Origin: Dyella acidiphila
GTDB lineage: Bacteria; Pseudomonadota; Gammaproteobacteria; Xanthomonadales; Rhodanobacteraceae
DNA: 64,000 nucleotides
Direction of reading: 5' to 3'
Assembly (NCBI RefSeq): GCF_014863405.1
Contig: NZ_JACZZA010000002.1
Coordinates: forward strand, 124,001 to 188,000
Under the pieces are notes generated by a model. That model saw only the letters and a program-made list of their open reading frames with translations, did no database searches and was not told where the DNA came from. Shown piece by piece: positions 7,887-17,015 of this stretch (position 1 is its first letter; every line of letters starts with the position of its first letter). Both the position numbers and the translations under genes were made by a program.

Positions 7887-8771
7887 TTATTTTTTGCTGG
7901 CGAACAGCTGGTCGAGCTTGTCCTCGTACCGGTGATAACCGAGGTAGTCGTACAGCTCTTCGCGCGTCTGCAAGGTATCGATGATGTTTTTCTGCGTGCC
8001 TTCGCGACGCACGGTTTCGTAGAAATGCAGCGCCGCCTTGTTCATCGCGCGATATGCGCCGCAGCAATACAGGGCGATGTCGACATTGGCGCTGCGCAAC
8101 TCGTCGGTGGTGAAGAACGGCGTGGAACCGAATTCGGTAAGGTTGGCCAGAATCGGCACCTTTACCGCCGCCTTGAAACGGCGATAGTCGTCCAGCGTCT
8201 TCATCGCTTCCGGAAAGATCATGTCCGCACCCGCTTCCACGTAGGCGCAGGCACGGTCGATGGCGGCATCGATGCCTTCGGCTGCAGCCGCATCGGTGCG
8301 CGCCATGATCACGAAGCCGGCGTCGGTGCGCGCATCCACTGCGGCTTTCACGCGATCGACCATCTCGTCCTTCGGCACCACTTCCTTGCCGGGGCGGTGG
8401 CCGCAGCGCTTCTGCCCGACCTGATCCTCGATATGCACCGCGGCCACGCCGACGTTAATGAAGGACCGAATCGTGCGCGCGATATTGAATGCTCCGCCCC
8501 AGCCGGTATCGATATCGACCAGCAGCGGCATCTGCGTGGCATCCACGATGCGGCGCGCATCGGTGAGCACATCTTCCATCGTGCTGATGCCCAGATCCGG
8601 CATGCCCAGCGAATTGGCCGCCACGCCGCCACCGGAGAGATACAGCGCCTTGTAGCCGACGCGCTTGGCCATCAGACCGGCGTAGGCGGTGATGGCGCCG
8701 ATCACCTGCAGCGGAGTTTCCGCAGCGAGCGCAGCGCGGAAGCGGCTGCCGGCAGAGTTGAGCTGGGTCAT
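7887..8771 (-). CDS. prpB: 2-methylisocitrate lyase
   Basis: 294 residues from the ATG at 8771, with GGAG 8 nt upstream. It splits 2-methylisocitrate into pyruvate and succinate. The isocitrate lyase superfamily motif KRCGH is at 121-125, the Mg-binding region is VDIDTGWGG at 85-93, and HIEDQ at 113-117 is conserved. It is the first gene of the prpBC unit and faces the HTH-citrate-synthase gene across about 300 nt, the usual place of a prp regulator. Confidence 0.95.
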   Translation of the reverse strand: MTQLNSAGSRFRAALAAETPLQVIGAITAYAGLMAKRVGYKALYLSGGGVAANSLGMPDLGISTMEDVLTDARRIVDATQMPLLVDIDTGWGGAFNIARTIRSFINVGVAAVHIEDQVGQKRCGHRPGKEVVPKDEMVDRVKAAVDARTDAGFVIMARTDAAAAEGIDAAIDRACAYVEAGADMIFPEAMKTLDDYRRFKAAVKVPILANLTEFGSTPFFTTDELRSANVDIALYCCGAYRAMNKAALHFYETVRREGTQKNIIDTLQTREELYDYLGYHRYEDKLDQLFASKK

Positions 8772-9047
8772 CTTGATTCTCCGAAACGACGAATTGTAAG
8801 TGATGCGGCGAACGGGCCATGTCGCGACGCAGCGGCCGCCGGCCGATCGCCTTGACCTGCATGCCGCACGCAGCGCCGCCGCGTCTCCGTGCATGGCGTG
8901 TGGAACACATGCCGTGCGGCTGCGGTATGCGGCGAACCATCTGCGCCGCCGTGGCCGGCCGGTCTGGCCGAGGCATGGCATACCGTTTTGAAGGTGACCA
9001 CGGAGACAGCCTGGGGGATCCGGGGCGCCACTCTGTCACGCCGAAAT
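8772..9047. promoter_or_regulatory. Divergent intergenic region, prpB promoter side
   Basis: About 275 GC-rich nucleotides with no convincing gene; short ORFs here have no ribosome site and skewed composition. It should hold the prpB promoter. The only clear symmetry is at the far end (9048-9080). Confidence 0.4.
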
Positions 9048-9080
9048 ATATTGATCAATCTTGATTGACAGGATCAATAT
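9048..9080. promoter_or_regulatory. Palindromic candidate operator overlapping the regulator's start codon
   Basis: ATATTGATC (9048-9056) and GATCAATAT (9072-9080) form a perfect 9-bp inverted repeat with a 15-nt centre, and ATTGATCAAT (9050-9059) is itself a palindrome. The AT-rich element stands out in the GC-rich surroundings. It covers the ribosome site (AGGA, 9070-9073) and the start codon at 9079, which fits autoregulation. Confidence 0.6.
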
Positions 9081-10305
9081 GTTGGCCATGCGCGCCGACT
9101 ATCTCTCTGCCCAGGAAGCTGCGACGCGGCTTGGCGTCAGCCTTGCCACGCTGTACGCCTATGTAAGCCGTGGCCGAGTCGATTCGCGCCCTGGCGCCGA
9201 TGGCCGCAGCCGCGAATACAGCACCGGCGACATCGAACGCCTGATCGAGCGGCGCCAGGCCGGACGCGGTGCCGCGCAGGCCGCCGCGCACAGTCTGGCC
9301 TGGGGCCTGCCGGTGCTGGAAACCAGGATCTCGCTGATCCGGCCGCACGGCCACTACTACCGCGGGCAATCGGCGATCGCGCTGGCCAAATCCGGTGCCA
9401 CGCTGGAGCAAGTCGCGCAACTGTTATGGGACTGCGGCGAACACGATCCCTTTGCCCATGCACCTTCGCGCCGCTGGCCGGACGCCGTACCGGCGCTGCT
9501 ACGCCAGCGCCAGCTGCCGCCCTTGACGCGTCTTGCCGCGGCGCTGCCCTTGCTCGCACTCGAAGCTACGCATGCACATAGCAGCGATCCGCTGCATCGT
9601 CGCAATTACGCGGCGCAACTGCTACGGGAAACCGCGGCGCTGCTGTGCGGCGCGCGTCCGGACAAGCGCGCCATCCATTCGCTGCTGAGTGCAAGTTTGC
9701 ATACGCAGGATGCCGGCATGAGCGAACTCGTGCGTATCGCGCTGGTGCTTTGCGCCGATCACGAACTCAACGCATCCGCCTTTGCCACGCGCGTGGCGGC
9801 ATCGACTGGAGCGAGCTTGCATGAAGCGGCCTGCGCTGGTCTGGCAACGTTGTCCGGACCTCAGCATGGTGGCGCCACCGCGCGTGCTTATGCCTTTATC
9901 CAGGACATGCTCGAAGAGCGACAGCCGGCCAACAAAGTGCGTGAGCGCCTGCAACGCGGCGATCGCGTGCCGGGCCTGGGGCATCCGCTTTATCCGCAAG
10001 GCGATCCGCGTGCGGCGCTGTTGCTGGATGCCTTGCGCGATGCGCGGCCGCAGCCAGTTGCGCTTGCACGCATTCAACAGCTCGCCGAGGTCACGCAAGC
10101 CTTGTGCGGATTGCGGCCGAACCTGGATTTTGCGCTGGCGGCGATTGCGTGTGCGTATGCGTTTGATGCGGATGGTGCGATGGCGATCTTTGCGGCGGGG
10201 CGCATGGCCGGGTGGTTGGCGCATGCGTTGGAGCAGCAGGAAGGTGGGAGTTTGATACGGCCGCGGGCGGATTATGTGGGGAAGATGCCAGGGCGCGAGG
10301 AGTGA
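9079..10305 (+). CDS. HTH-citrate synthase fusion, candidate methylcitrate-pathway regulator
   Basis: About 408 residues from the ATG at 9079 (AGGA 5 nt upstream); TTG 9061 and ATG 9088 are alternatives. The N-terminus (about residues 5-55: LSAQEAATRLGVSLATLYAY...REYSTGDIERLIERR) is an excisionase/MerR-type helix-turn-helix. The rest is a citrate synthase fold that keeps the catalytic residues: ADHELNAS, GPQHGGAT, GLGHPLYPQGDPR and NLDFALAAIA. The known family is annotated as citrate synthase family protein with a DNA-binding domain. Divergence from prpBC and the operator-like palindrome at its start suggest a transcription factor that senses a citrate or methylcitrate-type ligand. Whether it is still an enzyme is open. 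Confidence 0.8.
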   Translation: MLAMRADYLSAQEAATRLGVSLATLYAYVSRGRVDSRPGADGRSREYSTGDIERLIERRQAGRGAAQAAAHSLAWGLPVLETRISLIRPHGHYYRGQSAIALAKSGATLEQVAQLLWDCGEHDPFAHAPSRRWPDAVPALLRQRQLPPLTRLAAALPLLALEATHAHSSDPLHRRNYAAQLLRETAALLCGARPDKRAIHSLLSASLHTQDAGMSELVRIALVLCADHELNASAFATRVAASTGASLHEAACAGLATLSGPQHGGATARAYAFIQDMLEERQPANKVRERLQRGDRVPGLGHPLYPQGDPRAALLLDALRDARPQPVALARIQQLAEVTQALCGLRPNLDFALAAIACAYAFDADGAMAIFAAGRMAGWLAHALEQQEGGSLIRPRADYVGKMPGREE

Positions 10306-10528
10306 GGTGGCCACATTTTTTGCGGGCAAACTCGCAAGGAATGCGTGCGAGTCGCGGCGTCTCTTTGGCAGATGCGCAAAAAGCACTCGCTTATGGACAA
10401 TCCTGTTTCATGACGTGGGGATTGTGAGGACCGTCCATGGACTTCACCCCTCTGCGCTGCGAGGCCAGCCCGCGGCTGTCCTAGTTCGTTCCTGACGAAT
10501 TTGTCGAACCGTTAGGGCTCTCATCGGG

Positions 10529-10589
10529 TCTCTCCGCCAGATACGCAAAAAGCGCCCATTGGGCGCTTTTTGCGTATCTGGCGGAGAGA
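10529..10589. repeat. 61-bp perfect palindrome including the tRNA-Ser 3' end; contains the tRNA terminator
   Basis: Arms 10529-10558 and 10560-10589 (30 bp each) are perfectly complementary with one unpaired base. The inner part, AAAAAGCGCCC/GGGCGCTTTTT, is an ordinary terminator for the minus-strand tRNA. The outer part repeats in inverse the last bases of the tRNA (acceptor strand, discriminator and CCA). Confidence 0.9.
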
Positions 10590-10671
10590 GAGGGATTCGA
10601 ACCCTCGATAAGGCTTTTGACCCTATACTCCCTTAGCAGGGGAGCCCCTTCGGCCTCTCGGGCATCTCTCC
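10579..10671 (-). tRNA. serV: tRNA-Ser (anticodon GCU)
   Basis: 93 nt with encoded CCA. The acceptor stem GGAGAGA pairs with TCTCTCC, the anticodon loop is CTGCTAA, there is a long class II variable arm (around GGGTCAAAAGCC), and the T-arm has GGTTCGAATCC. It is read on the minus strand downstream of csrA, as in other Xanthomonadales. Confidence 0.97.
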
Positions 10672-10740
10672 GTGTTTTGTGTCCGTGGGGTCACGGAGCC
10701 GGCAAGGATACCGGCCTAAGCCTTCAAGGTAAAGAGCCGA

Positions 10741-10947
10741 TTACTGCGCGCCGGGGCTGCCCGAGGAGCCGCCTTCGTTTTCGTTCTCGCCCTTGATGCG
10801 CTGGTAGATTTCTTCGCGGTGTACGGCCACGTTCTTCGGCGCGTTGATACCGATGCGAACCTGGTTGCCTTTCACGCCGAGAACGGTAACGGTCACCTCG
10901 TCGCCGATCATCAGGGTTTCACCGACCCTACGGGTCAGAATCAACAT
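10741..10947 (-). CDS. csrA: Carbon storage regulator CsrA
   Basis: 68 residues; the first 50 or so are the typical CsrA/RsmA fold beginning [18 protein letters not shown], with the RNA-contacting L4, R6 and R44 region ([12 protein letters not shown]). It binds GGA motifs in mRNA leaders and controls translation of metabolism, motility and biofilm genes. The C-terminus is longer than in E. coli, with an acidic/Gly-Ser tail. It follows alaS with a 270-nt gap that probably holds its own promoter. Confidence 0.97.
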   Translation of the reverse strand: MLILTRRVGETLMIGDEVTVTVLGVKGNQVRIGINAPKNVAVHREEIYQRIKGENENEGGSSGSPGAQ

Positions 10948-11217
10948 AGCTGGTACTCCATTTAATGCTTGTGGTCACAGGCCGTCTGCATGCTGTTGCC
11001 TCACCCCTGAGCACAGTCAACATACAGTTCTGACGTTCTCGTCCGTCAAAGGCCTCACCGCCTTCCCCGGCTCCAAAAATCAAGTTGCCTCGAAAGACAG
11101 CTTGCCTTCACGGTGCTGTTCGCAACCGGTAGCACCGTAATCTGACCGATACTAGCTGAGCGTCCGCACACTGTGCAATTTACACACAATCTTTACACGG
11201 GGTCCATACGCGGTGCG

Positions 11218-13854
11218 TCAACCCGCGAGCTGTTTTCCGACCCAGTCGACTGTACTCGTCAAAATGTCTGGCAATTGTGGTTTATCCAGGCCACCGCCCT
11301 GCGCCATGTCCGGACGGCCGCCGCCCTTGCCTTCAATTTGGCCGGCTACATGCGCCACGATTTCGCCTGCCTTGATGCGTCCGGCGGCCTTGCCGTGTAC
11401 ACCAGCCACCAGCGAAACACGGCCGTCCGCAGCACCGGCCAGCAGCACCACGCAATCCGCAAGTTGTTGCTTGAGCTGATCCATGCCGTCGCGCAAAGCC
11501 TTGGCATCCAGGCCTTCCAGGCGCGCGGCCACTACCTTGATACCGCCGATATCGGTGGCCGAGCTGGCCAGGTCGCCGGTCATGGAGCCGGCCGCCTTGG
11601 CGCGCATGGATTCCAATTCGCGTTCAAGTTTCTTCTGGCGGTCGAGCAGCTGGCGCAGTTTTTCGGTGACGTCGTCGCCGCTGCTGGACAGCAGTTGCGA
11701 CAGTTCGCCGAGCCGGCGTTCTTCTTCGGCAACATAGGCGAGCGCACCCGCGCCGGTCACCGCTTCGATACGGCGCACGCCGGAGGCTACGCCGGCTTCG
11801 CTGACGATCTTGAACAAGCCGATGTCGCCGGTGCGGCTGACATGCGTACCGCCACACAATTCGGTGGAAAAATCGCCCATTTTCAGCACGCGCACTTCGT
11901 CGCCGTATTTTTCACCGAACAGGGCCATGGCGCCGAACGCGATGGCGTCGTCGTAGGCCATCTGGTGCACTTGTGCTTCGTCATTGCGACGCACTTCGGC
12001 ATTCACCATCGCTTCGATCCGTGCGAGTTCTTCGCGACTGACCGGCTTGAAATGCGAGAAGTCGAAACGCAAGCGATCCGGCGCCACCAGCGATCCCTTC
12101 TGCGTGACATGCGTACCGAGCACATCGCGCAGGGCCGCGTGCAACAAGTGCGTGGCGGAGTGATTGAGCACGGTCGACTGACGGCGCACCGTGTCGACCG
12201 AAGCATCGACCACGTCGCCAGTGCGCAACGGTTGCGCACCTTGCCAACGACCGGCATGACCAAAAAACACGCCGCCCATCTTGAGCGTGTCATCGACTTC
12301 GAACGAACCGGCGGCATTCGACAAGCTGCCGGTATCGCCCACCTGGCCGCCGGACTCGGCGTAGAACGGCGTGCGATCGAGAATCACCAAGGCCTCGTCG
12401 CCGGCGGCAAGCTGATCGATCTGCTTGCCTGCGCGCACGATGCCCACCACTTTGCTGCCGTGGCTGGACAGGGTTTCATAGCCTAGGAAGGTAGTTGGCG
12501 CGAGCTGGCTGGCAAGCTCAGCCGGCATCAACCCTTTCGCCTGAAAATTGCTGCCTTTGCGGCCACGATCGCGCTGCTCTTCCATGGCGCGATCGAAACC
12601 TTCCATGTCCACCGCCAGGCCACGCTCGCGCGCGATATCGGCGGTAAGGTCGACCGGGAACCCATAGGTGTCGTACAGGCGGAACGCGTCTTCGCCCGGA
12701 ATGGTTTTACCTGACTTGGCAGCTACTTCGTCGAACACGCGCATGCCGTGTTCCAGCGTTTCGCCGAAACGCTGTTCTTCGGTGCGCAGCGCCTCTTCCA
12801 CGAAAGACTGCTTCGCGGCCAGTTCCGGATATGCCGCGCCCATTTCCTCGACCAGCGGCTGCACCATCTTCCAGAAAAAATCGCCGCGCACGCCGAGCAT
12901 CCAGCCATGGCGCAGGGCGCGGCGGATGATTCGGCGCAGTACGTAGCCGCGGCCTTCGTTCGAGGGCAGCACACCGTCGACGATCAGGAAGGAGCAGGCG
13001 CGAATATGGTCGGCGATCACGCGCAGCGACTTGTTGGCCAGATCCTGGGTGCGGGTGAGTTCGCCGGCCACCTTGATCAGGTGCTGGAATAGATCGATCT
13101 CATAGTTGGAATGCACGTGCTGCAGCACGGCGGCCAGGCGCTCCAGGCCCATGCCGGTGTCCACGCACGGTGCCGGCAGCGGCGACAGCGTGCCGTCGGG
13201 CGCGCGGTCGAACTGCATGAACACCAGGTTCCAGATTTCGATGTAGCGGTCGCCATCTTCATCGGGCGAACCGGGCGGACCGCCGGCAATGTCCGCACCG
13301 TGGTCGTAGAAGATTTCCGTGCACGGACCGCAGGGACCGGTGTCGGCCATCTGCCAGAAATTGTCCGACGCATACGGTGCGCCCTTGTTGTCGCCGATGC
13401 GCACGATCCGCTCGGCCGGAACGCCCATCTCCTTGTTCCAGATGCCGTACGCCTCGTCATCGGTGTGATAGACGGTCACCCACAGCTTTTCCGCCGGCAG
13501 CTGGAATACGCCGGTCAACAGCTCCCAGGCGTAGCGGATCGCATCGCGCTTGAAGTAGTCCCCGAACGACCAGTTGCCCAGCATTTCGAAAAAGGTGTGG
13601 TGGCGCGCGGTGTAGCCGACCGAGTCCAGGTCGTTGTGCTTGCCGCCGGCGCGCAGGCAGCGCTGTACGTCAGCGGCGCGCACGTACGGCAGTTTTTCGC
13701 TGCCGAGGAACACGTTCTTGAACTGCACCATGCCCGAGTTGGTGAACAGCAAGGTCGGATCGCTGGCCGGCACCAGCGAACTGGACGGCACGATGGTGTG
13801 GTCCTTGCTGCGGAAATAGTCGAGAAAAGCGGAGCGGATATCGGCGGTTTTCAT
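11218..13854 (-). CDS. alaS: Alanine-tRNA ligase
   Basis: 878 residues from the ATG at 13854 ([14 protein letters not shown]), the normal length. The domains are the class II catalytic core (motif 2/3 region [27 protein letters not shown]), the tRNA-recognition helices, the editing domain with zinc ligands [11 protein letters not shown] and [11 protein letters not shown], and the C-terminal DHHA1 oligomerisation part. The start has only a weak ribosome site (GATCTC before ATG); longer upstream starts give a non-conserved N-terminus. It lies between recX and csrA, the usual xanthomonad order. Confidence 0.97.
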   Translation of the reverse strand: MKTADIRSAFLDYFRSKDHTIVPSSSLVPASDPTLLFTNSGMVQFKNVFLGSEKLPYVRAADVQRCLRAGGKHNDLDSVGYTARHHTFFEMLGNWSFGDYFKRDAIRYAWELLTGVFQLPAEKLWVTVYHTDDEAYGIWNKEMGVPAERIVRIGDNKGAPYASDNFWQMADTGPCGPCTEIFYDHGADIAGGPPGSPDEDGDRYIEIWNLVFMQFDRAPDGTLSPLPAPCVDTGMGLERLAAVLQHVHSNYEIDLFQHLIKVAGELTRTQDLANKSLRVIADHIRACSFLIVDGVLPSNEGRGYVLRRIIRRALRHGWMLGVRGDFFWKMVQPLVEEMGAAYPELAAKQSFVEEALRTEEQRFGETLEHGMRVFDEVAAKSGKTIPGEDAFRLYDTYGFPVDLTADIARERGLAVDMEGFDRAMEEQRDRGRKGSNFQAKGLMPAELASQLAPTTFLGYETLSSHGSKVVGIVRAGKQIDQLAAGDEALVILDRTPFYAESGGQVGDTGSLSNAAGSFEVDDTLKMGGVFFGHAGRWQGAQPLRTGDVVDASVDTVRRQSTVLNHSATHLLHAALRDVLGTHVTQKGSLVAPDRLRFDFSHFKPVSREELARIEAMVNAEVRRNDEAQVHQMAYDDAIAFGAMALFGEKYGDEVRVLKMGDFSTELCGGTHVSRTGDIGLFKIVSEAGVASGVRRIEAVTGAGALAYVAEEERRLGELSQLLSSSGDDVTEKLRQLLDRQKKLERELESMRAKAAGSMTGDLASSATDIGGIKVVAARLEGLDAKALRDGMDQLKQQLADCVVLLAGAADGRVSLVAGVHGKAAGRIKAGEIVAHVAGQIEGKGGGRPDMAQGGGLDKPQLPDILTSTVDWVGKQLAG

Positions 13855-13936
13855 GAGATCGGGGGCGAAGGAGCAAAAGGGGGTATGCAGCGCCGACGCC
13901 GCGACCGGCCCATCCGTCCTTCCTGGATCATGGACC

Positions 13937-14434
13937 TCAAAGGGTTTCGTCGGCAGCGTCGTCCACGTCGGCGTGGGTGACATCCCGTACTGTGGCGGCG
14001 GGAAAGCCGCGGCGCAAGAGGAACTGCGCCCGGCGGGCGCGTTCGGCGGGATCGGGCGCGCCCTTGCCGCCGTAGCGGCGGCGCAATTGGGCGGCCGCGG
14101 CCGCGGCCCAGTCGACGTCGATGGCGTCCAGCAGGCTGCGGATCCGCGCATCCGACAGGCCGTGGCTCTTCAGCTCGGCGCGCAGGCGCATGGGGCCGTA
14201 GCCCTGGGCGGTGCGGCTGCGGATCAGTACGTCGGCGAAGCGATCATCGTCCTGGTAGTGCTGTTCGCCAAGGCGATCGAGCGCCTCGCCGGCCTCCTCG
14301 CCCGCATAGCCGCTGCGATCCAGCTTCTGCCGCAATTCGCGGCGCGAATGCTCGCGGCGCGCAAGCATGCCCAGCGCCTTGTTGTAGGCACTGGGCTTGG
14401 GCTTTTCCGGGTTGTCGCCGGGTTTGCGTTTCAT
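13937..14434 (-). CDS. recX: RecX, regulator of RecA
   Basis: 165 residues, Arg/Ala-rich helical repeats typical of RecX ([37 protein letters not shown]). RecX limits RecA filament growth and strand exchange. In most relatives recX directly follows recA; here a short-chain dehydrogenase gene and a REP-like palindrome lie between them. Confidence 0.93.
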   Translation of the reverse strand: MKRKPGDNPEKPKPSAYNKALGMLARREHSRRELRQKLDRSGYAGEEAGEALDRLGEQHYQDDDRFADVLIRSRTAQGYGPMRLRAELKSHGLSDARIRSLLDAIDVDWAAAAAAQLRRRYGGKGAPDPAERARRAQFLLRRGFPAATVRDVTHADVDDAADETL

Positions 14435-14508
14435 GGGGTGCTATGCGGCCTCGGAGAATAAGGAACCGGGCATCTCAGGGATCGCATTTTATCGGACGCC
14501 GGCATCTG

Positions 14509-14590
14509 CCTCAGCGTCATTCCGGTAAAGGCCGGAATCCACGCTTCGCACTCACTAAGGATTCTGGCCTTCACCGGAATGGCGCTGAGG
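14509..14590. repeat. REP-like palindromic element
   Basis: CCTCAGCGTCATTCCGG... at 14509-14540 is the inverse of 14559-14590 (...CCGGAATGGCGCTGAGG), with a 17-18 nt loop and one or two mismatches. The core CGTCATTCCGG occurs again as a palindrome at 19671-19698. It fills the gap between recX and the SDR gene. Confidence 0.75.
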
Positions 14591-14626
14591 ATAAGTCGGA
14601 CTTTTCCGCATGCGCCGATGCGCCAA

Positions 14627-15256
14627 TCAGAAGACCTTGTAAACCTGCCCGGTCTGCGCCCCTTCCACGCTACGGCTGAAGGCCAGCGCCGCACGCGCCG
14701 CCGTCACCGGCTCGAAACCGCGGAAGAACGGCGCATAGGAATCCATCGCCTCGACCAGCACGTTCGGGCTGACCACGTTGATGCGCAGCCCACGTGGCAG
14801 CTCGATCGCGGCCGCGCGGGCGAATGCTTCCACCGCGCCGTTGACCAGGCTGGCGGACGTGCCCGCCACGATCGGCTGCTCGGACAGAATGCCGGTGGTA
14901 AGCGTGATCGAACCGCCGTCGCGCAAGTGATCCCGCGCCGCCAGGGCCAGATTTACCTGCCCCAGCAGTTTGTCGGCGATGCCCAGCGTATGCAGCGAAT
15001 CGCCATACAGCGCGGGCTTGAAATCCGCCAGCGGCGCGAAGCTGACCTTGCCCGCCGCGCTGATCACCGCATCCAGCTCGCCGGCCTGCTGCAATCCTTT
15101 GCGAATGCTGTCGACGTCGGTGAGATCGATCTGCACGCTGCCGGAATGGCGGCCGGCGGCGATCACTTCATGACGCTGTCCCAATTCGGCCGCCACGGCA
15201 CGCCCCAGCGTGCCGGAGGCGCCGACCAGCAGAATGCGCAGGCGTCGTTCGCTCAT
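14627..15256 (-). CDS. Short-chain dehydrogenase/reductase family protein
   Basis: 209 residues, short for an SDR. The N-terminal nucleotide-binding motif is [28 protein letters not shown] replaces the usual NNAG. The catalytic Tyr of YxxxK is not obvious ([19 protein letters not shown] aligns there), which marks the divergent SDR subgroup. The conserved [14 protein letters not shown] follows. The stop of recA lies 2 nt upstream, so it is probably translated from the recA transcript. Substrate unknown. Confidence 0.85.
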   Translation of the reverse strand: MSERRLRILLVGASGTLGRAVAAELGQRHEVIAAGRHSGSVQIDLTDVDSIRKGLQQAGELDAVISAAGKVSFAPLADFKPALYGDSLHTLGIADKLLGQVNLALAARDHLRDGGSITLTTGILSEQPIVAGTSASLVNGAVEAFARAAAIELPRGLRINVVSPNVLVEAMDSYAPFFRGFEPVTAARAALAFSRSVEGAQTGQVYKVF

Positions 15257-15258
15257 GC

Positions 15259-16290
15259 TCAGGCCTCTTCCAGCGCCTCGCCCGAAGCCACCGCACCGTT
15301 GCTGGTAACCAGCAGACGCGCACGCAGCTCGCGATCGATTTCGTCGGCGATGGCCGGATTGTCGCGCAGGAACTGGCGCACGTTCTCCTTGCCCTGGCCA
15401 ATGCGATCGCCCTTGTAGCTGTACCAGGCGCCGGATTTCTCCACCAGGCTCTGGGCCACGCCCAGCTCGATGATCTCGCCTTCGCGCGAGGAGCCTTCGC
15501 CGTACAGGATCTCGAATTCGGCCTGGCGGAATGGCGGTGCCACCTTGTTCTTCACCACCTTTACGCGCGTTTCGGAGCCGATCACTTCCTCGCCCTTCTT
15601 CACCGCGCCGATGCGGCGGATATCCAGGCGCACCGAGGCGTAGAACTTCAGCGCGTTGCCGCCGGTGGTGGTTTCGGGGTTGCCGAACATCACGCCGATC
15701 TTCATGCGGATCTGGTTGATGAAGATCACCAGGCAGTTGGATTTCTTGATGTTGGCGGTGAGCTTGCGCAGTGCCTGGCTCATCAGGCGGGCGTGCAGGC
15801 CGACATGGGAGTCGCCCATTTCGCCTTCGATTTCGGCCTTGGGGGTCAGCGCGGCAACCGAGTCGACCACCACGATGTCCACCGCGCCGGAGCGCACCAG
15901 CATGTCGGCGATTTCCAGCGCCTGTTCGCCGGTATCGGGCTGCGAGACCAGCAGGTCGTCCACGTTCACGCCAAGCTTCTGGGCGTAGCTGGGATCGAGC
16001 GCGTGCTCGGCGTCGACGAAGGCGGCGGTGCCGCCGTTCTTCTGGCAGTTGGCGATCACCTGCAGGGTGAGCGTGGTCTTGCCCGAGGATTCCGGACCGT
16101 AGATCTCCACCACGCGGCCGCGCGGCAGGCCGCCGACGCCCAGCGCGATATCCAGACCCAGCGAACCGGTGGAAATGGTCTCGATGCTGTCGTCGGTGCG
16201 GTCGCCCAGGCGCATCACCGCACCTTTGCCGAATTGCTTCTCGATCTGGCCGAGGGCGGAAGCTAGCGCCTTGCGCTTGTTGTCATCCAT
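15259..16290 (-). CDS. recA: RecA recombinase
   Basis: 343 residues, [23 protein letters not shown] at the start. The Walker A motif is [10 protein letters not shown], the DNA-binding loop L1 region is [18 protein letters not shown], and Walker B is [12 protein letters not shown]. It performs homologous strand exchange and stimulates LexA cleavage. Its promoter region (16291-16415) is short; no perfect SOS box was identified by eye. Confidence 0.98.
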   Translation of the reverse strand: MDDNKRKALASALGQIEKQFGKGAVMRLGDRTDDSIETISTGSLGLDIALGVGGLPRGRVVEIYGPESSGKTTLTLQVIANCQKNGGTAAFVDAEHALDPSYAQKLGVNVDDLLVSQPDTGEQALEIADMLVRSGAVDIVVVDSVAALTPKAEIEGEMGDSHVGLHARLMSQALRKLTANIKKSNCLVIFINQIRMKIGVMFGNPETTTGGNALKFYASVRLDIRRIGAVKKGEEVIGSETRVKVVKNKVAPPFRQAEFEILYGEGSSREGEIIELGVAQSLVEKSGAWYSYKGDRIGQGKENVRQFLRDNPAIADEIDRELRARLLVTSNGAVASGEALEEA

Positions 16291-16415
16291 CGTCTTGATT
16301 CCGGTTCGTAGTGGTCGTGAGCGGCATCTTGCGCCCGTCCCGTCTCAGGGACTGGGATCGATGCAAGCAGTCAGTATCCCACATCGGTCAAGCCGGACCC
16401 TTGGGTAATTTCTGC

Positions 16416-16925
16416 TCAGCCTGTCAGCGTTTCGCGAATGCCGATGAGGGCCGCGGCCACGGTCTGGCGTCGGACCGCTTCGCGATCGCCGGCGAACTGG
16501 AATCGCCGGGCATAGGCCGCGCCACCGCGGTGCTGCCAGCTGATCCAGACCGTGCCGACCGGCTTTTGCGGCGTGCCGCCGCTGGGACCGGCCACGCCGG
16601 TCACCGCCACCGCCACACCGGCGCCGAAACGCAGCAGTGCGCCGGACACCATCTCCAGGGCGGTTTCTTCGCTGACCGCGCCGAAGCGCTCCAGGGTTTC
16701 CCGCTGCACGCCCAGCAGCGACTCCTTCAAGGCATTGCTATAGCTGACCACGCCGCCCTCGAACCAGGCAGAGCTGCCGGCCAGGTCGGTGAGCACCTTG
16801 GCGATCCAGCCGCCGGTGCACGACTCGGCGCTGACCAGCATCAGCTGGCGCTGCTGCACCTCCGCAGCGATCCGCACAGCCCATGCCGCCAGCTCGGCGT
16901 CGGTAGGAACGGACGACAACTCCAT
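16416..16925 (-). CDS. pncC: CinA C-terminal domain protein, nicotinamide-nucleotide amidase
   Basis: 169 residues from the ATG at 16925 (GGAG 6 nt upstream); a GTG at 16937 is possible. It contains only the CinA C-terminal amidase domain, with [16 protein letters not shown] (catalytic Ser and Lys), [16 protein letters not shown] and [11 protein letters not shown]. It deamidates NMN to NaMN, recycling NAD after DNA ligase action. It lies just upstream of recA, a common cinA-recA linkage, and diverges from mutS. Confidence 0.93.
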   Translation of the reverse strand: MELSSVPTDAELAAWAVRIAAEVQQRQLMLVSAESCTGGWIAKVLTDLAGSSAWFEGGVVSYSNALKESLLGVQRETLERFGAVSEETALEMVSGALLRFGAGVAVAVTGVAGPSGGTPQKPVGTVWISWQHRGGAAYARRFQFAGDREAVRRQTVAAALIGIRETLTG

Positions 16926-17015
16926 GCGAAACTCCACACTTTCCCGACGCCATCAGTTCGCGGCGCAAGGCGCTTCTTGTACGCCTTCCGCCCCGTGACG
17001 CCAAGACTTGACCGC

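Noticed and set aside
10306..10528. A gene between the HTH-citrate synthase and tRNA-Ser
   Set aside because: Only short frames with no ribosome site or domain; I see nothing besides the palindrome at its end.
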